Below are positions 33,571 through 42,181 of a stretch of 48,508 bases of DNA, in pieces; position 1 is the first letter of the stretch, and each line of letters begins with the position of its first letter. The position numbers and the translations under genes are program-made. The stretch comes from Lachnospiraceae bacterium (GTDB lineage Bacteria > Bacillota > Clostridia > Lachnospirales > Lachnospiraceae). The stretch spans positions 1-48,508 of the forward strand of contig JAGKTQ010000020.1 in assembly GCA_021153325.1 (NCBI GenBank), in the 5' to 3' direction. The notes beneath the pieces are model-generated. The model did not search any database and was not told the origin of the DNA. It saw only the letters and a list, made by a program, of their open reading frames with translations.

Positions 33571-35457
33571 ATGGTTATAGAAATGGAACATAGAAAGATG
33601 AATAAAAATCCGATGAAAATATTAGGTCGGGTTTTGGCATATATGTTGAAAAATTATAAGTTTTCTTTTTTCGTAGTCGTTGTTTGTATTCTTGTGGCAG
33701 CAATAGCAAACGTACAAGGAATGACGTTCATGCAGACACTGATCGATGGTTATATTGAACCTATGGCGAAAAGTGGAAATAGGGATTTTTCCAGTTTGGC
33801 GGGTGCATTAATGCGAGTTGCTACTTATTTTGCAATTGGAATTGTATGTTCCTATATATACAATCGTATTATGGTAAATATCAGTCAGGGTACGATGAAA
33901 CGTTTGAGAGATGACTTGTTTGGACATATGGAAAAACTTCCGATCAAGTATTTTGATACCCATGCGCATGGAGATATCATGTCTGTGTATACGAATGATA
34001 TTGATACCTTAAGACAGCTTATTAGCCAGAGTATTCCGCAGACCATTAATTCTGCGGTCAGCATTGTCTGTGTGTTCGTTGGAATGGTCACTATGAATAT
34101 CCCACTGACTTGTCTGGCGCTTGTTATGGTTGCAATCATGCTTTTTACAACTTCCAAGATCGGTGGTAAGTCCGGTAAATATTTCGGAGAACAGCAGAGA
34201 GATTTAGGAGAAGTAAATGGTTTCATAGAAGAAATGATCGGTGGACAGAAGGTTATTAAAGTATTTTGCCATGAGGAAAAGAGTATTGAAGAATTTAAGG
34301 TAATCAATGAAAAATTAAGAGTCAGTGCAAATAATGCCAATGGGTTTGCAAACATTATGATGCCGATCAATGCAAATATTGGACATATCAGCTATGTATT
34401 ATGTTCGATAGTAGGTGCGTTACTTGCTATCAATGGAGTAGGTTCTTTAAGTATTGGTACGTTGGTATCCTTTTTAACTTTAAATAAAAGTTTTACACAG
34501 CCGATCACACAGATCAGCCAGCAGTTAAATTCTATTGTTATGGCAATGGCTGGTGCAGACCGTGTATTTACGTTGATGGATGAAGAGCCGGAAGTAGATG
34601 AAGGATATGTAGAACTTGTCAATGCAAAAGAACTGCCGGACGGAACGCTGGAAGAAACAACAGAACGTACCGGTGTATGGGCATGGAAACACCCACATAA
34701 AGCAGAAGGTACTGTAACGTATACGAAGTTGCAGGGCGATGTGGTACTGGATGATGTGGATTTTGGATATACAGAAGAAAAGATCGTACTTCACAATGTG
34801 AAATTGTTTGCAGAACCGGGACAGAAAATTGCCTTTGTAGGTAGTACCGGAGCAGGAAAGACAACAATTACGAATCTGATCAATCGCTTTTATGATATAC
34901 AGGATGGAAAAATCCGTTATGACGGAATCAATATTAACAAAATTAAAAAGAGTGATCTAAGACGTTCTTTGGGTATGGTTTTACAGGATACGCACTTGTT
35001 TACGGGAACGGTCATGGACAATATCCGTTACGGAAGATTAGATGCAACAGATGAAGAATGTATTGCAGCAGCAAAACTTGCCAATGCGGATGGCTTTATT
35101 CGAAGACTGCCGGACGGATATCAGACGGTACTGACCGGGGATGGAAGCAATCTGAGTCAGGGACAGCGACAGCTTTTATCGATTGCAAGAGCAGCGGTAG
35201 CAGACCCGCCGGTACTCATTTTGGATGAAGCGACTTCATCTATTGATACGAGAACGGAAGGTTTAGTACAGCAGGGTATGGATAGTCTGATGAAAGGAAG
35301 AACAACCTTTGTCATTGCACACAGACTTTCAACTATAAGCAATGCGGATTGCATTATGGTTCTGGAGCAGGGAAGAATTATCGAGCGAGGAAATCATGAG
35401 CAGCTGCTTGCAGAAAAAGGAAAGTATTATCAGTTGTATACGGGAAATTTTGCATAG
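33571..35457 (+). CDS. ABC exporter half-transporter, consensus-site subunit
   Basis: 628 residues from the ATG at 33571 (AGGAAAGG just upstream); 33583 is an equally possible ATG and an in-frame TTG lies at 33553. Six-helix membrane domain, then a linker of about 40 residues with a WAWKHP segment, then the ATPase with Walker A GSTGAGKTT, signature LSQGQRQLL and Walker B VLILDEATSSID with the catalytic Glu. The atypical LSQGQ would face the partner's Asp-containing site, while the partner's VSGGQ faces this subunit's full site, so the pair forms one active and one degenerate ATP site. Confidence 0.93.
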   Translation: MVIEMEHRKMNKNPMKILGRVLAYMLKNYKFSFFVVVVCILVAAIANVQGMTFMQTLIDGYIEPMAKSGNRDFSSLAGALMRVATYFAIGIVCSYIYNRIMVNISQGTMKRLRDDLFGHMEKLPIKYFDTHAHGDIMSVYTNDIDTLRQLISQSIPQTINSAVSIVCVFVGMVTMNIPLTCLALVMVAIMLFTTSKIGGKSGKYFGEQQRDLGEVNGFIEEMIGGQKVIKVFCHEEKSIEEFKVINEKLRVSANNANGFANIMMPINANIGHISYVLCSIVGALLAINGVGSLSIGTLVSFLTLNKSFTQPITQISQQLNSIVMAMAGADRVFTLMDEEPEVDEGYVELVNAKELPDGTLEETTERTGVWAWKHPHKAEGTVTYTKLQGDVVLDDVDFGYTEEKIVLHNVKLFAEPGQKIAFVGSTGAGKTTITNLINRFYDIQDGKIRYDGININKIKKSDLRRSLGMVLQDTHLFTGTVMDNIRYGRLDATDEECIAAAKLANADGFIRRLPDGYQTVLTGDGSNLSQGQRQLLSIARAAVADPPVLILDEATSSIDTRTEGLVQQGMDSLMKGRTTFVIAHRLSTISNADCIMVLEQGRIIERGNHEQLLAEKGKYYQLYTGNFA

Positions 35458-35472
35458 ATGATAAATATAAAT

Positions 35473-35499
35473 GCGGAAGTTTAAATTTTAAACTTCCGC
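35473..35499. terminator. Bidirectional hairpin between the ABC exporter and the convergent receptor gene
   Basis: Perfect 13-base arms (35473-35485 with 35487-35499) with a single central base. It overlaps the stop codon of the minus-strand gene. T-rich DNA follows on both strands (ATTTATATTTAT on the minus strand, ATATTTTCTG on the plus strand). Confidence 0.8.
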
Positions 35500-36881
35500 A
35501 TATTTTCTGCCAGTGTGAAGGCGGATTCGGATATGATGTCTGCACAGCTGGCTACGTCGGTACTTTCTTGTGTGAGTTCTAGAGAAGTGTCTGCAAAATT
35601 TTCCATGGCAGCGTGGATTTCTTCGCTGATATCTGCCTGTTCTTCCGGGAGGATTGCAGTCAGTTGGTCAATGGTTATCATCATGTCACCCATGGATTCG
35701 GATTGGGCAGCAGCAGTATCTTTCAGTGCAGCGGCTACTTCTTTGCTGACATCTGCCTGTTCACTCAGTTCATCAGTAACAGAGCATATATCAGAAATGA
35801 CTTCCCGCATGATTTCTACAAATTCTTTTAACGCATGGCTCATTACTGAAATCTCATCATTTCCCTTTACCGCAATTTCTACTGAAAAATCACCATCTGT
35901 AATATTGCTTATCGTTTGTGTAAGCGTTTTTACTGGTGCAATGATCACATGGATAATATGTGAAATGATAATTGCCATAAGCAGGATAAAAACAATACTC
36001 AATCCAATGTAAATAGGTTGTAATTTGGATAATGGAGCCAAAACAGCAGCTTCATCGATACAAGAAATTAGTATCCAATCGGTATTTTCTATTGGCTCTG
36101 CGGCAATCATATAATGACTGCCATAACAGGAAATATTCTGCATAGTATATTCCGTAGCAGAAGTCAAAGGGGCGATTTCTTTTAGTAAATCATTTTCAGA
36201 ATTCTCTGACAAGGAGGAACCAATCAGAGAGGTGTCTTTATGGGCTAAGATCGTGGAGGTAGCAGTGTCAACAAGGAAGCAATATCCACTGTCCATAACT
36301 CGAATGTCAGCAATATCTTCCGAGAGTGCTTTTAACTCTACATCTGCAGAAATCACAGCATCTACGCCATTTTCGGAAGATAAAAGTGCAGTTGCACTGA
36401 CGATGTAGCCGGAAGTGCTTGCATCTTTATAAGGAGCGCCAAAGGCAAAGGATTCATGCGTGAGTCCTTCCTGATACCAGCTTTGTTCGGCAACCTGATA
36501 GCCTTCATAAGGTGTCCAGAAGGAATCCAGCCAGTAATTTGTATTATCCCCAATATAAACACCATTTGGAATTTCAGGCTGCATATTGCAGGTAGTGGCA
36601 AGGTAGGCGATTTTGTCTTCTTCGGAGGCAAAAGTTACGGTCTTCATAGTATCGTAGACACGATTTAAGGAGTGCAAAGTGCTGTTTACAAAACCCTCAA
36701 TAGTATTTACATTTGCTTCTGTTTCCTTACGCAGTGTCTGCCCGGCACTTTCTATTAATGAATTTTTCGTAGTAGTATAATTAATGATCATTAGAATAAT
36801 AATGGTAAGGGTCATAAGAGGTATAATGGTGAGAATTAGTTTTCCGGCAATTCCCAGCCTTTTTTTAGTGCCATTCGACAT
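35481..36881 (-). CDS. Cache/HAMP membrane receptor lacking the chemotaxis signalling tip
   Basis: 466 residues, AAGGAGG before the ATG. Helix 1 about 12-32; extracellular double-Cache-like domain about 35-280 (DSFWTPYEGYQVAEQSWYQEGL, FGAPYKDASTSGYIVSATALL); helix 2 about 288-310; HAMP about 312-365. The last 100 residues form a helical coil like an MCP methylation region, but the conserved hairpin (QTNLLALNAAIEAARAGE in true MCPs) is missing and the protein simply ends in ENMRKFKI. It therefore cannot dock CheA/CheW in the usual way. It may be a decoy, a partner in mixed receptor arrays, or a remnant. No kinase or cyclase domain is present. Confidence 0.88.
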   Translation of the reverse strand: MSNGTKKRLGIAGKLILTIIPLMTLTIIILMIINYTTTKNSLIESAGQTLRKETEANVNTIEGFVNSTLHSLNRVYDTMKTVTFASEEDKIAYLATTCNMQPEIPNGVYIGDNTNYWLDSFWTPYEGYQVAEQSWYQEGLTHESFAFGAPYKDASTSGYIVSATALLSSENGVDAVISADVELKALSEDIADIRVMDSGYCFLVDTATSTILAHKDTSLIGSSLSENSENDLLKEIAPLTSATEYTMQNISCYGSHYMIAAEPIENTDWILISCIDEAAVLAPLSKLQPIYIGLSIVFILLMAIIISHIIHVIIAPVKTLTQTISNITDGDFSVEIAVKGNDEISVMSHALKEFVEIMREVISDICSVTDELSEQADVSKEVAAALKDTAAAQSESMGDMMITIDQLTAILPEEQADISEEIHAAMENFADTSLELTQESTDVASCADIISESAFTLAENMRKFKI

Positions 36882-37014
36882 AATACGTCCTCCTTAGTAA
36901 TTGTATATAAAATATCGATAATTATATATAAAAATTACCATAAATTGTAGATATTTTCAATAAATTGCGATAAAATTATCTCATGGGCAAAAATAGGAAT
37001 ATTGAGGATAAGCA

Positions 37015-38148
37015 ATGAAAAAGTACGGGATACTTGGAATGATATGGGGTTTTATTATATTTATAAATATACTGGCGTGGAACAGCGTCGGATTTTGTGA
37101 CTGGTATATTGAGCATATTTTTCCGCTTTGGGTAGGGGGATATGGACGGCTCACCAGTCTGTTTTCTTTTTCTGTGGGAGAGATCATGCTGATCATTGCA
37201 GTGATACTTCTTGTCGTGTTTTTCTTGATAGGGATTGCAGCTGGAATTTGTAAGCTTGTCTTTTTGATACAAGGGAAACGGAAGAAGAAACTTCCGTTAT
37301 GGATGCGTCGATACAGTTATGGTATGCTTGTTTTATTTACTTGCATAGGAATTGTCATGACTTCCAATTGTTTTATTCTTTACCATGGAAGTTGTTTTCC
37401 GGAAAAGTATATGCAGGATACTTTAGAAAAGGCATATCGGCTCAGTGAACTTACAGAATTGCGGAATCATGTAGTGAGCGAGTGCAATCGGTTATGCAAG
37501 GTAGTAGAGCGGGATGAACATGGCAATGTGATATATAGCGGAGATATTACAGAACAGGCGATTGTGGAAATGCAGTGCTTGGGAGCGACGTATCCACAGT
37601 TATCCGGGTATTATCCAACGTCAAAAGGATTTCATTTTTCCGGCTTTTTTAGTCAACAAAAAATGATGGGATATTATTTCCCATTTTCTATGGAAGCCAA
37701 TTACAATACAAAAATGTATATTACAAATACACCATCTACCATTTGTCATGAACTCTCTCATGTGAAGGGATTTATTCAGGAAGATGAGGCAAATTTTATT
37801 GCATATCTTGCCTGTACCAATTCGGACGATGTTTTCTTTCAGTACAGCGGATATTTAAGTGTATTGTATTATGTGGATAATGATTACTTTGAAGCGATTG
37901 ATGAAAATAAGGCACTTTACAAGTCACAGGTGCGTATTTCACCGCAGGTTAGAGAAGATAAAGTTTTTTTGACACCGGAAACGTGGGAAGAAGTGGAGGA
38001 AAAAGCGGTGATCAGTACACAGACAGTCAGCACGGCATCAAAAACTTTTGTTGAGACGAATCTGAACTTAAATGGAGTCGATGCTGGTATGGTCAGCTAC
38101 AGCCGTGTGGTAGAGCTTTTGCTGGAATATTATGATGAGGACAAGTAA
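37015..38148 (+). CDS. DUF3810 membrane protein with HExxH motif
   Basis: 377 residues. Three membrane helices near the N-terminus (about 7-25, 55-82, 100-122), then a large domain with CHELSHVKGFIQEDEANFIAYL. HExxH plus a downstream Glu (EDEANF) is a zinc metallopeptidase pattern, so DUF3810 proteins may be membrane peptidases, although no activity is established. GAGGATAAG precedes the ATG. The stop codon is followed at once by the start of the Mbeg1-like gene, so the two products are translationally coupled and may work together. Confidence 0.87.
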   Translation: MKKYGILGMIWGFIIFINILAWNSVGFCDWYIEHIFPLWVGGYGRLTSLFSFSVGEIMLIIAVILLVVFFLIGIAAGICKLVFLIQGKRKKKLPLWMRRYSYGMLVLFTCIGIVMTSNCFILYHGSCFPEKYMQDTLEKAYRLSELTELRNHVVSECNRLCKVVERDEHGNVIYSGDITEQAIVEMQCLGATYPQLSGYYPTSKGFHFSGFFSQQKMMGYYFPFSMEANYNTKMYITNTPSTICHELSHVKGFIQEDEANFIAYLACTNSDDVFFQYSGYLSVLYYVDNDYFEAIDENKALYKSQVRISPQVREDKVFLTPETWEEVEEKAVISTQTVSTASKTFVETNLNLNGVDAGMVSYSRVVELLLEYYDEDK

Positions 38149-39390
38149 ATGGAAACAATAATTGATTATTTAGCAAAATATGGTGATGTTTCCTTTTCAG
38201 AAAAACCCTTTAATGATGTGGACAGTTTAGTTCTCTGTCAGCTTTCGTATTTAAAATTTGATGGATTAGTACCACAACCAAAGGAAAACAAGCCGTTTCT
38301 GCCTTTAGTAGAAGTGAAAAAAAGAGAGCAGGAAGGAAACCTTTTTGCAGATGAAAGATATGAAAAGGATAACCGGGCACTTTTTGAAGGGATTTTATCG
38401 GGAAAACGTTTTGGCACATTGAAGCTGAATTTTTATATAAATGAAATTGATACGGAGAAGGAAATTCAATTTTCTGCCGTAACCTTTGCGCTGCAGGATG
38501 ACAGTTTTTATGTGGCATACCGAGGAACGGATGAAACGATCGTGGGCTGGAAAGAGGATTTTGGTCTTGCTTTTTCAAAGCCGATGCCAAGCCAGTTGAG
38601 CAGTGTGGAATATTTGGACCTCGTTGGTGGAAAAGTAAAGGGTAGATTGTATACGGGCGGTCATTCCAAGGGTGGAAATTTAGCGGTTTATGCGGCAATG
38701 AATTGTCAAAAAGAAATTCAGGACAGGATTCTTTATATATACAGTCATGATGGGCCGGGATTTCGCCCGGAAATATTAAAACAGTGTAGATATGATGCGG
38801 TGGCAGAGCGGATCAGAAAGATTTTACCACATTCTTCGCTCATTGGTATGCTGTTGGAAAGCCATGAAAATTATCAGGTAGTTGCCAGTAGATCGTTTGG
38901 ACTTTTACAGCACAATCCTTACACATGGGGAGTGGAGGACGACCATTTTCTCTATGTGGATGAAATTTATTCCGGGCGTAAATTTATAGATCATACATTA
39001 AGTGAATGGATTTTGTCTCAAGATGATGAGCATATTCGTGCTTTTGTGGATACTCTGTTTAAGGTAATTGAAGCTTCTGAAACGGACAATCTGATAGATT
39101 TCGCCGCAGACTGGAAGCAGAGTATGAATAAAGTACTTGCAGCAGTGAAGGAAGTGGATGAACCGACCAGGGAAATTATAAAAAAGATTATCCGTTCTCT
39201 ATTTGATATGACATCAGAGCGCATCAAAAGAGAGTTTCAGAGCAAAGCCGAAACAGAACTGGTAAAACTGTCGGAAAAGGCAGAGGAAAATAAAATAAAA
39301 TTTCAGGAAAAAGCAGTAGAAAACAAGAAAAAAGTTCAGGAGTTGAAAAGCGAAAAGAAAAAGTCAAAAGCAAAGCGTCCTGTTTCCTGA
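38149..39390 (+). CDS. Mbeg1-like (DUF2974) alpha/beta-hydrolase
   Basis: 413 residues. The lipase-like core shows YVAYRGTDETIVGWKEDF (oxyanion region) and the nucleophile elbow GGHSKGGNLAVYAAM with the Ser in GxSxG; YSHDGPGF follows with a possible catalytic Asp, and DHFLYV with a His. The last 50 residues are a highly charged Lys/Glu coil. Substrate unknown. It starts directly after the DUF3810 stop, with GAGG inside that gene. Its 3' end overlaps the convergent amidotransferase-like gene by 55 bases, entirely within the charged tail. Confidence 0.88.
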   Translation: METIIDYLAKYGDVSFSEKPFNDVDSLVLCQLSYLKFDGLVPQPKENKPFLPLVEVKKREQEGNLFADERYEKDNRALFEGILSGKRFGTLKLNFYINEIDTEKEIQFSAVTFALQDDSFYVAYRGTDETIVGWKEDFGLAFSKPMPSQLSSVEYLDLVGGKVKGRLYTGGHSKGGNLAVYAAMNCQKEIQDRILYIYSHDGPGFRPEILKQCRYDAVAERIRKILPHSSLIGMLLESHENYQVVASRSFGLLQHNPYTWGVEDDHFLYVDEIYSGRKFIDHTLSEWILSQDDEHIRAFVDTLFKVIEASETDNLIDFAADWKQSMNKVLAAVKEVDEPTREIIKKIIRSLFDMTSERIKREFQSKAETELVKLSEKAEENKIKFQEKAVENKKKVQELKSEKKKSKAKRPVS

Positions 39391-40016
39391 TAAATTTTAT
39401 TTTGGGATAACAGCATTCGTTCCGGGTGCCATTGAAAGGCGACGATCGGCAGTGTTTCATGTAAAATGGCTTCCGTTACACCATCTTGTGCTGTCTGGAA
39501 TGCGAAAATCTCTTTTCCATTTTCTATAATTCCCTGATGATGTGCGCTGTTTACAATGATCTTGTCAGGAAAAGAAGTAAAGGAAGAGTGGGAAAGCTGC
39601 GACCGTGGCAGCGTGTTTACCTCGTGAAAGGCGTCTTCTCCGTTTTCGGTAACGGGGTGGATAGAAGGATTGGGAAGATCCTGAATTAATGTGGCACCGA
39701 AATAGAGATCGATCAATTGAAAGCCTTTGCATATGCCTAAAATCGGCTTTTGGCTTTTGACGAACAGGTCGAGTGCCTGAAATTGAATAATATCAAGTTC
39801 TGTATCAATATTTTTAGAACCTTTGTCAGATTCGTTTAAAAGGGCAGGGTCAATATCGCCACCACCGGGCAAGAGCAGGGCATCAAATTCAGAAAGTTTT
39901 CCAACAGATAGGGTAACATCCCATGCAACATGGAAAAAATCAAGTGCGCGGCGGTAGTTTTCCGTCTGCTTTTCCCTTCCAATGATGGCAATGCGTTTTG
40001 TAGAAAGTGAAGACAT
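39336..40016 (-). CDS. Class I glutamine amidotransferase-like hydrolase (peptidase C26)
   Basis: 226 residues with the gamma-glutamyl-GABA hydrolase (PuuD-like) layout: LLLPGGGDIDP, the nucleophile elbow GICKGFQ with C96, NSAHHQGI, and AFQWHPERM with the catalytic His and Glu. These enzymes split gamma-glutamyl bonds, for example in gamma-glutamyl-GABA or related amides. AAAGGAG precedes the ATG. It is convergent with the hydrolase gene and overlaps it by 55 bases; no room is left for a terminator between them. Confidence 0.9.
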   Translation of the reverse strand: MSSLSTKRIAIIGREKQTENYRRALDFFHVAWDVTLSVGKLSEFDALLLPGGGDIDPALLNESDKGSKNIDTELDIIQFQALDLFVKSQKPILGICKGFQLIDLYFGATLIQDLPNPSIHPVTENGEDAFHEVNTLPRSQLSHSSFTSFPDKIIVNSAHHQGIIENGKEIFAFQTAQDGVTEAILHETLPIVAFQWHPERMLLSQNKIYQETGRFAFDFFFSLFNS

Positions 40017-40069
40017 AAAAATCTCCTTTGTGTTATCTATTTATAGTATGCAGGAGAGAGTAAAATATG

Positions 40070-40116
40070 ACAGTCCATAATAGGAATGGAGGTGATCCAT
40101 GATGATTGTGGACTGT
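40070..40116 (+). promoter_or_regulatory. Leader hairpin upstream of kdgA
   Basis: A 12-bp stem (40070-40081 with 40105-40116, one T-G pair) is followed by TTTTC. Its 23-base loop holds GGAGGTGAT and the start of a 54-codon open frame. It could be an attenuator or a translational switch; a bare terminator is less likely because nothing on this strand ends just upstream. Confidence 0.45.
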
Positions 40117-40263
40117 TTTCTATTAGAGTCAGCTTTTTTATTCAAAATGGGATTAGAAAGAGGATTTTGGGAAAAGATAATCAGTAATTATGAAAGAGCA
40201 TGGAAGGGAAAGCTATGGATAAAGTGGTGGAAGAAATTAGTAAAATCGGTATTGTACCGGTAG
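40099..40263 (+). CDS. Possible leader peptide overlapping the start of kdgA
   Basis: 54 residues (MMIVDCFLLESAFLF...) with GGAGGTGAT before two consecutive ATG codons. The last 16 codons lie out of frame over the beginning of kdgA, and no family is recognised. The ribosome binding site is better than that of kdgA itself, so it may be a coupling leader or just chance. Confidence 0.25.
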   Translation: MMIVDCFLLESAFLFKMGLERGFWEKIISNYERAWKGKLWIKWWKKLVKSVLYR

Positions 40264-41048
40264 TAGCATTAGAGGAAGAAAAGGATGCGGAACCATTGGC
40301 GGAAGCATTGTGTAAAGGAGGGATTCCTTGTGCGGAGGTTACGTTCAGGACTAAGGCGGCTAAAGATGCCATTCATATTATTTCCACTCAATTTCCGGGG
40401 ATGTTAGTGGGAGCTGGGACAGTCTTGACAACGGAGCAGGTGGAGCAGGCGGTGGCAGCAGGAGCAAAATTTATCGTAAGTCCGGGCTTAAATCCGAAAG
40501 TCGTACAATATTGCATAGACAAAAATATTTTGGTCATACCAGGGATAACAAATCCAAGCGATATAGAAATCGCGATGGAATTTGGGCTTGAAGTCGTCAA
40601 ATTTTTTCCGGCAGAGGCAGCAGGTGGCTTGAAAATGATAAAGGCAATGAGCGAACCTTATAGCAAAATGAAATTCATGCCGACGGGCGGAATCCATATA
40701 GGCAACCTGAACGATTACCTTTCTTTTGAAAAAATTGTAGCATGTGGTGGAAGCTGGATGGTAAAAAAGGATCTGGTCGCAATGGAAAATTTTGAAAAAA
40801 TTGAGACATTAGCAAGGGAAGCGGTACGGAAAATGCTTGGTCTTGAATTGATGGAAATACCAGATCTTTGTGTGAATGGCTGTATTACGATTGGGACAAA
40901 TTTTATGGAGAGAGCGCTATATCATTTGCGGCTGCAAGGGGTTGCATTTGATGAAGCTACAAAGGAAACGGACGACAAAGGAAAGATAAAAGCTATTTAT
41001 CTGAAAGGGGAATCCGGTAGTCAGGCAGTGCAGCTCGTACAAAAATAA
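40215..41048 (+). CDS. kdgA: KDPG/4-hydroxy-2-oxoglutarate aldolase with C-terminal extension
   Basis: 277 residues from the ATG at 40215 (GGAAGGG five bases before); the in-frame ATG at 40200 lacks a site. The first 205 residues are the Eda TIM barrel: GIVPVVALEE, the CAEVTFRT segment with the catalytic Glu, GAGTVLT, SPGLNPKV, and KFFPAEAAGG with the Schiff-base Lys, then MPTGGI. It splits 2-keto-3-deoxy-6-phosphogluconate to pyruvate and glyceraldehyde-3-phosphate. About 70 extra residues follow (ELMEIPDLCVNG to the end), resembling a VOC-type fold extension. kdgK follows after 22 bases; together they form the lower part of uronate breakdown. Confidence 0.93.
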   Translation: MDKVVEEISKIGIVPVVALEEEKDAEPLAEALCKGGIPCAEVTFRTKAAKDAIHIISTQFPGMLVGAGTVLTTEQVEQAVAAGAKFIVSPGLNPKVVQYCIDKNILVIPGITNPSDIEIAMEFGLEVVKFFPAEAAGGLKMIKAMSEPYSKMKFMPTGGIHIGNLNDYLSFEKIVACGGSWMVKKDLVAMENFEKIETLAREAVRKMLGLELMEIPDLCVNGCITIGTNFMERALYHLRLQGVAFDEATKETDDKGKIKAIYLKGESGSQAVQLVQK

Positions 41049-41070
41049 TTGTGTGAAAGGTGGCTAATAT

Positions 41071-42105
41071 ATGGCGGAAGAAAGAAAAAAAGTAGTTACT
41101 TTTGGAGAACTTATGCTAAGACTTGCGCCGGACGGCTATCGCCGTTTTGTGCAGGCAGAAAGCTATGGAGCAACTTACGGAGGCGGGGAGGCAAATGTAG
41201 CAGTATCTTTGGCAAATTATGGGGTGGATGCCAAATTTGTGACAAAGCTCCCAAAACACGAAATTGGACAGGCAGGGATAAATGCCTTAAGAAAATATGG
41301 TGTGGATACAAGTGCCATAGTGCGCGGTGGGGAAAGAGTAGGTATTTACTTTTTGGAAAAAGGGGCATCGGAACGTCCATCTAAAGTAATTTATGACCGT
41401 GCGGGTTCTTCTATTGCAACGGCAGAAAAAGAAGAGTTTGATTGGGATACTATTTTTCAAAATGTAGAATGGTTTCATTTTACAGGGATCACACCGGCTC
41501 TTGGGGAAAAGGTAGCGGAAATCTGTTTAGAGGCATGTAAAAAGGCAAAAGAGAAAGGGATTACGGTCAGCTGTGATCTGAATTATCGTAACAAGCTGTG
41601 GTCGAAAGAAAAAGCAGGCGAGGTAATGGGAGAGCTTTGTCAGTATGTCGATGTCTGTATTTCAAATGAAGAGGATGCAGCAGATGTATTTGGTATCAAA
41701 GCTGCCAATACGGATGTGACAAAAGGTGAAGTTGATCAGGAAGGCTACAAAGAAGTTGCAAGGCAGCTTGCGGAACGATTTGGATTTGCAAAGGTGGCGA
41801 TTACTTTACGAACCTCTCTTTCGGCAAATGATAATCTTTGGGCAGCAATGCTATACGAAGGGGGAGAGTATTATTTTAGCAGACAGTACAAAATGCATAT
41901 TGTAGATAGAGTTGGTGGAGGAGATTCCTTTGGAGGCGGATTGATCTATGCTGGGATTCAAGCGTTTGCTCCGCAACAGGCTATCGAATTTGCAGTGGCA
42001 GCAAGCTGTTTAAAGCATAGCATTGAAGGAGACTTTAATCTTGTTTCTTTAGAAGAGGTAGCAAGGCTTGCAGGCGGAGATGCGTCGGGGCGTGTACAGA
42101 GGTAA
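41071..42105 (+). CDS. kdgK: 2-keto-3-deoxygluconate kinase (PfkB sugar kinase)
   Basis: 344 residues. PfkB family: TFGELMLRLAPDGYRR at the N-terminus, GGGEANVAVSLANYG, and the C-terminal signature VDRVGGGDSFGGGLIYAG with the catalytic Asp. Long for the family because of insertions around DVFGIKAANTDVTKGEVDQ. It phosphorylates 2-keto-3-deoxygluconate and feeds the aldolase encoded just upstream. No uronate isomerase or dehydratase gene is in the window, so the KDG source lies elsewhere. AAAGGTGG precedes the ATG. Confidence 0.92.
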   Translation: MAEERKKVVTFGELMLRLAPDGYRRFVQAESYGATYGGGEANVAVSLANYGVDAKFVTKLPKHEIGQAGINALRKYGVDTSAIVRGGERVGIYFLEKGASERPSKVIYDRAGSSIATAEKEEFDWDTIFQNVEWFHFTGITPALGEKVAEICLEACKKAKEKGITVSCDLNYRNKLWSKEKAGEVMGELCQYVDVCISNEEDAADVFGIKAANTDVTKGEVDQEGYKEVARQLAERFGFAKVAITLRTSLSANDNLWAAMLYEGGEYYFSRQYKMHIVDRVGGGDSFGGGLIYAGIQAFAPQQAIEFAVAASCLKHSIEGDFNLVSLEEVARLAGGDASGRVQR

Positions 42106-42130
42106 TAGAGATAGAAAAACAAAACACAAG

Positions 42131-42173
42131 AAAAGCCAGCATTTATCACTATTTCCGATAAATACTGGCTTTT
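42131..42173. terminator. Bidirectional terminator between kdgK and the tRNA gene
   Basis: The stem is 9 bp + one mismatch + 7 bp (42131-42147 with 42157-42173), loop nine bases. CTTTT ends the plus-strand arm; on the minus strand the stem is followed by CTTGTGTTTTG and lies nine bases past the tRNA end. Confidence 0.85.
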
Positions 42174-42181
42174 ATAAATCA

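Noticed and set aside
33885..34370. 161-codon minus-strand open frame
   Set aside because: Antisense to the membrane domain of the second ABC exporter subunit; no credible domain.
35515..36012. 165-codon plus-strand open frame
   Set aside because: Antisense to the Cache/HAMP receptor; its Ser/Ile-rich product mirrors the coiled-coil codons.
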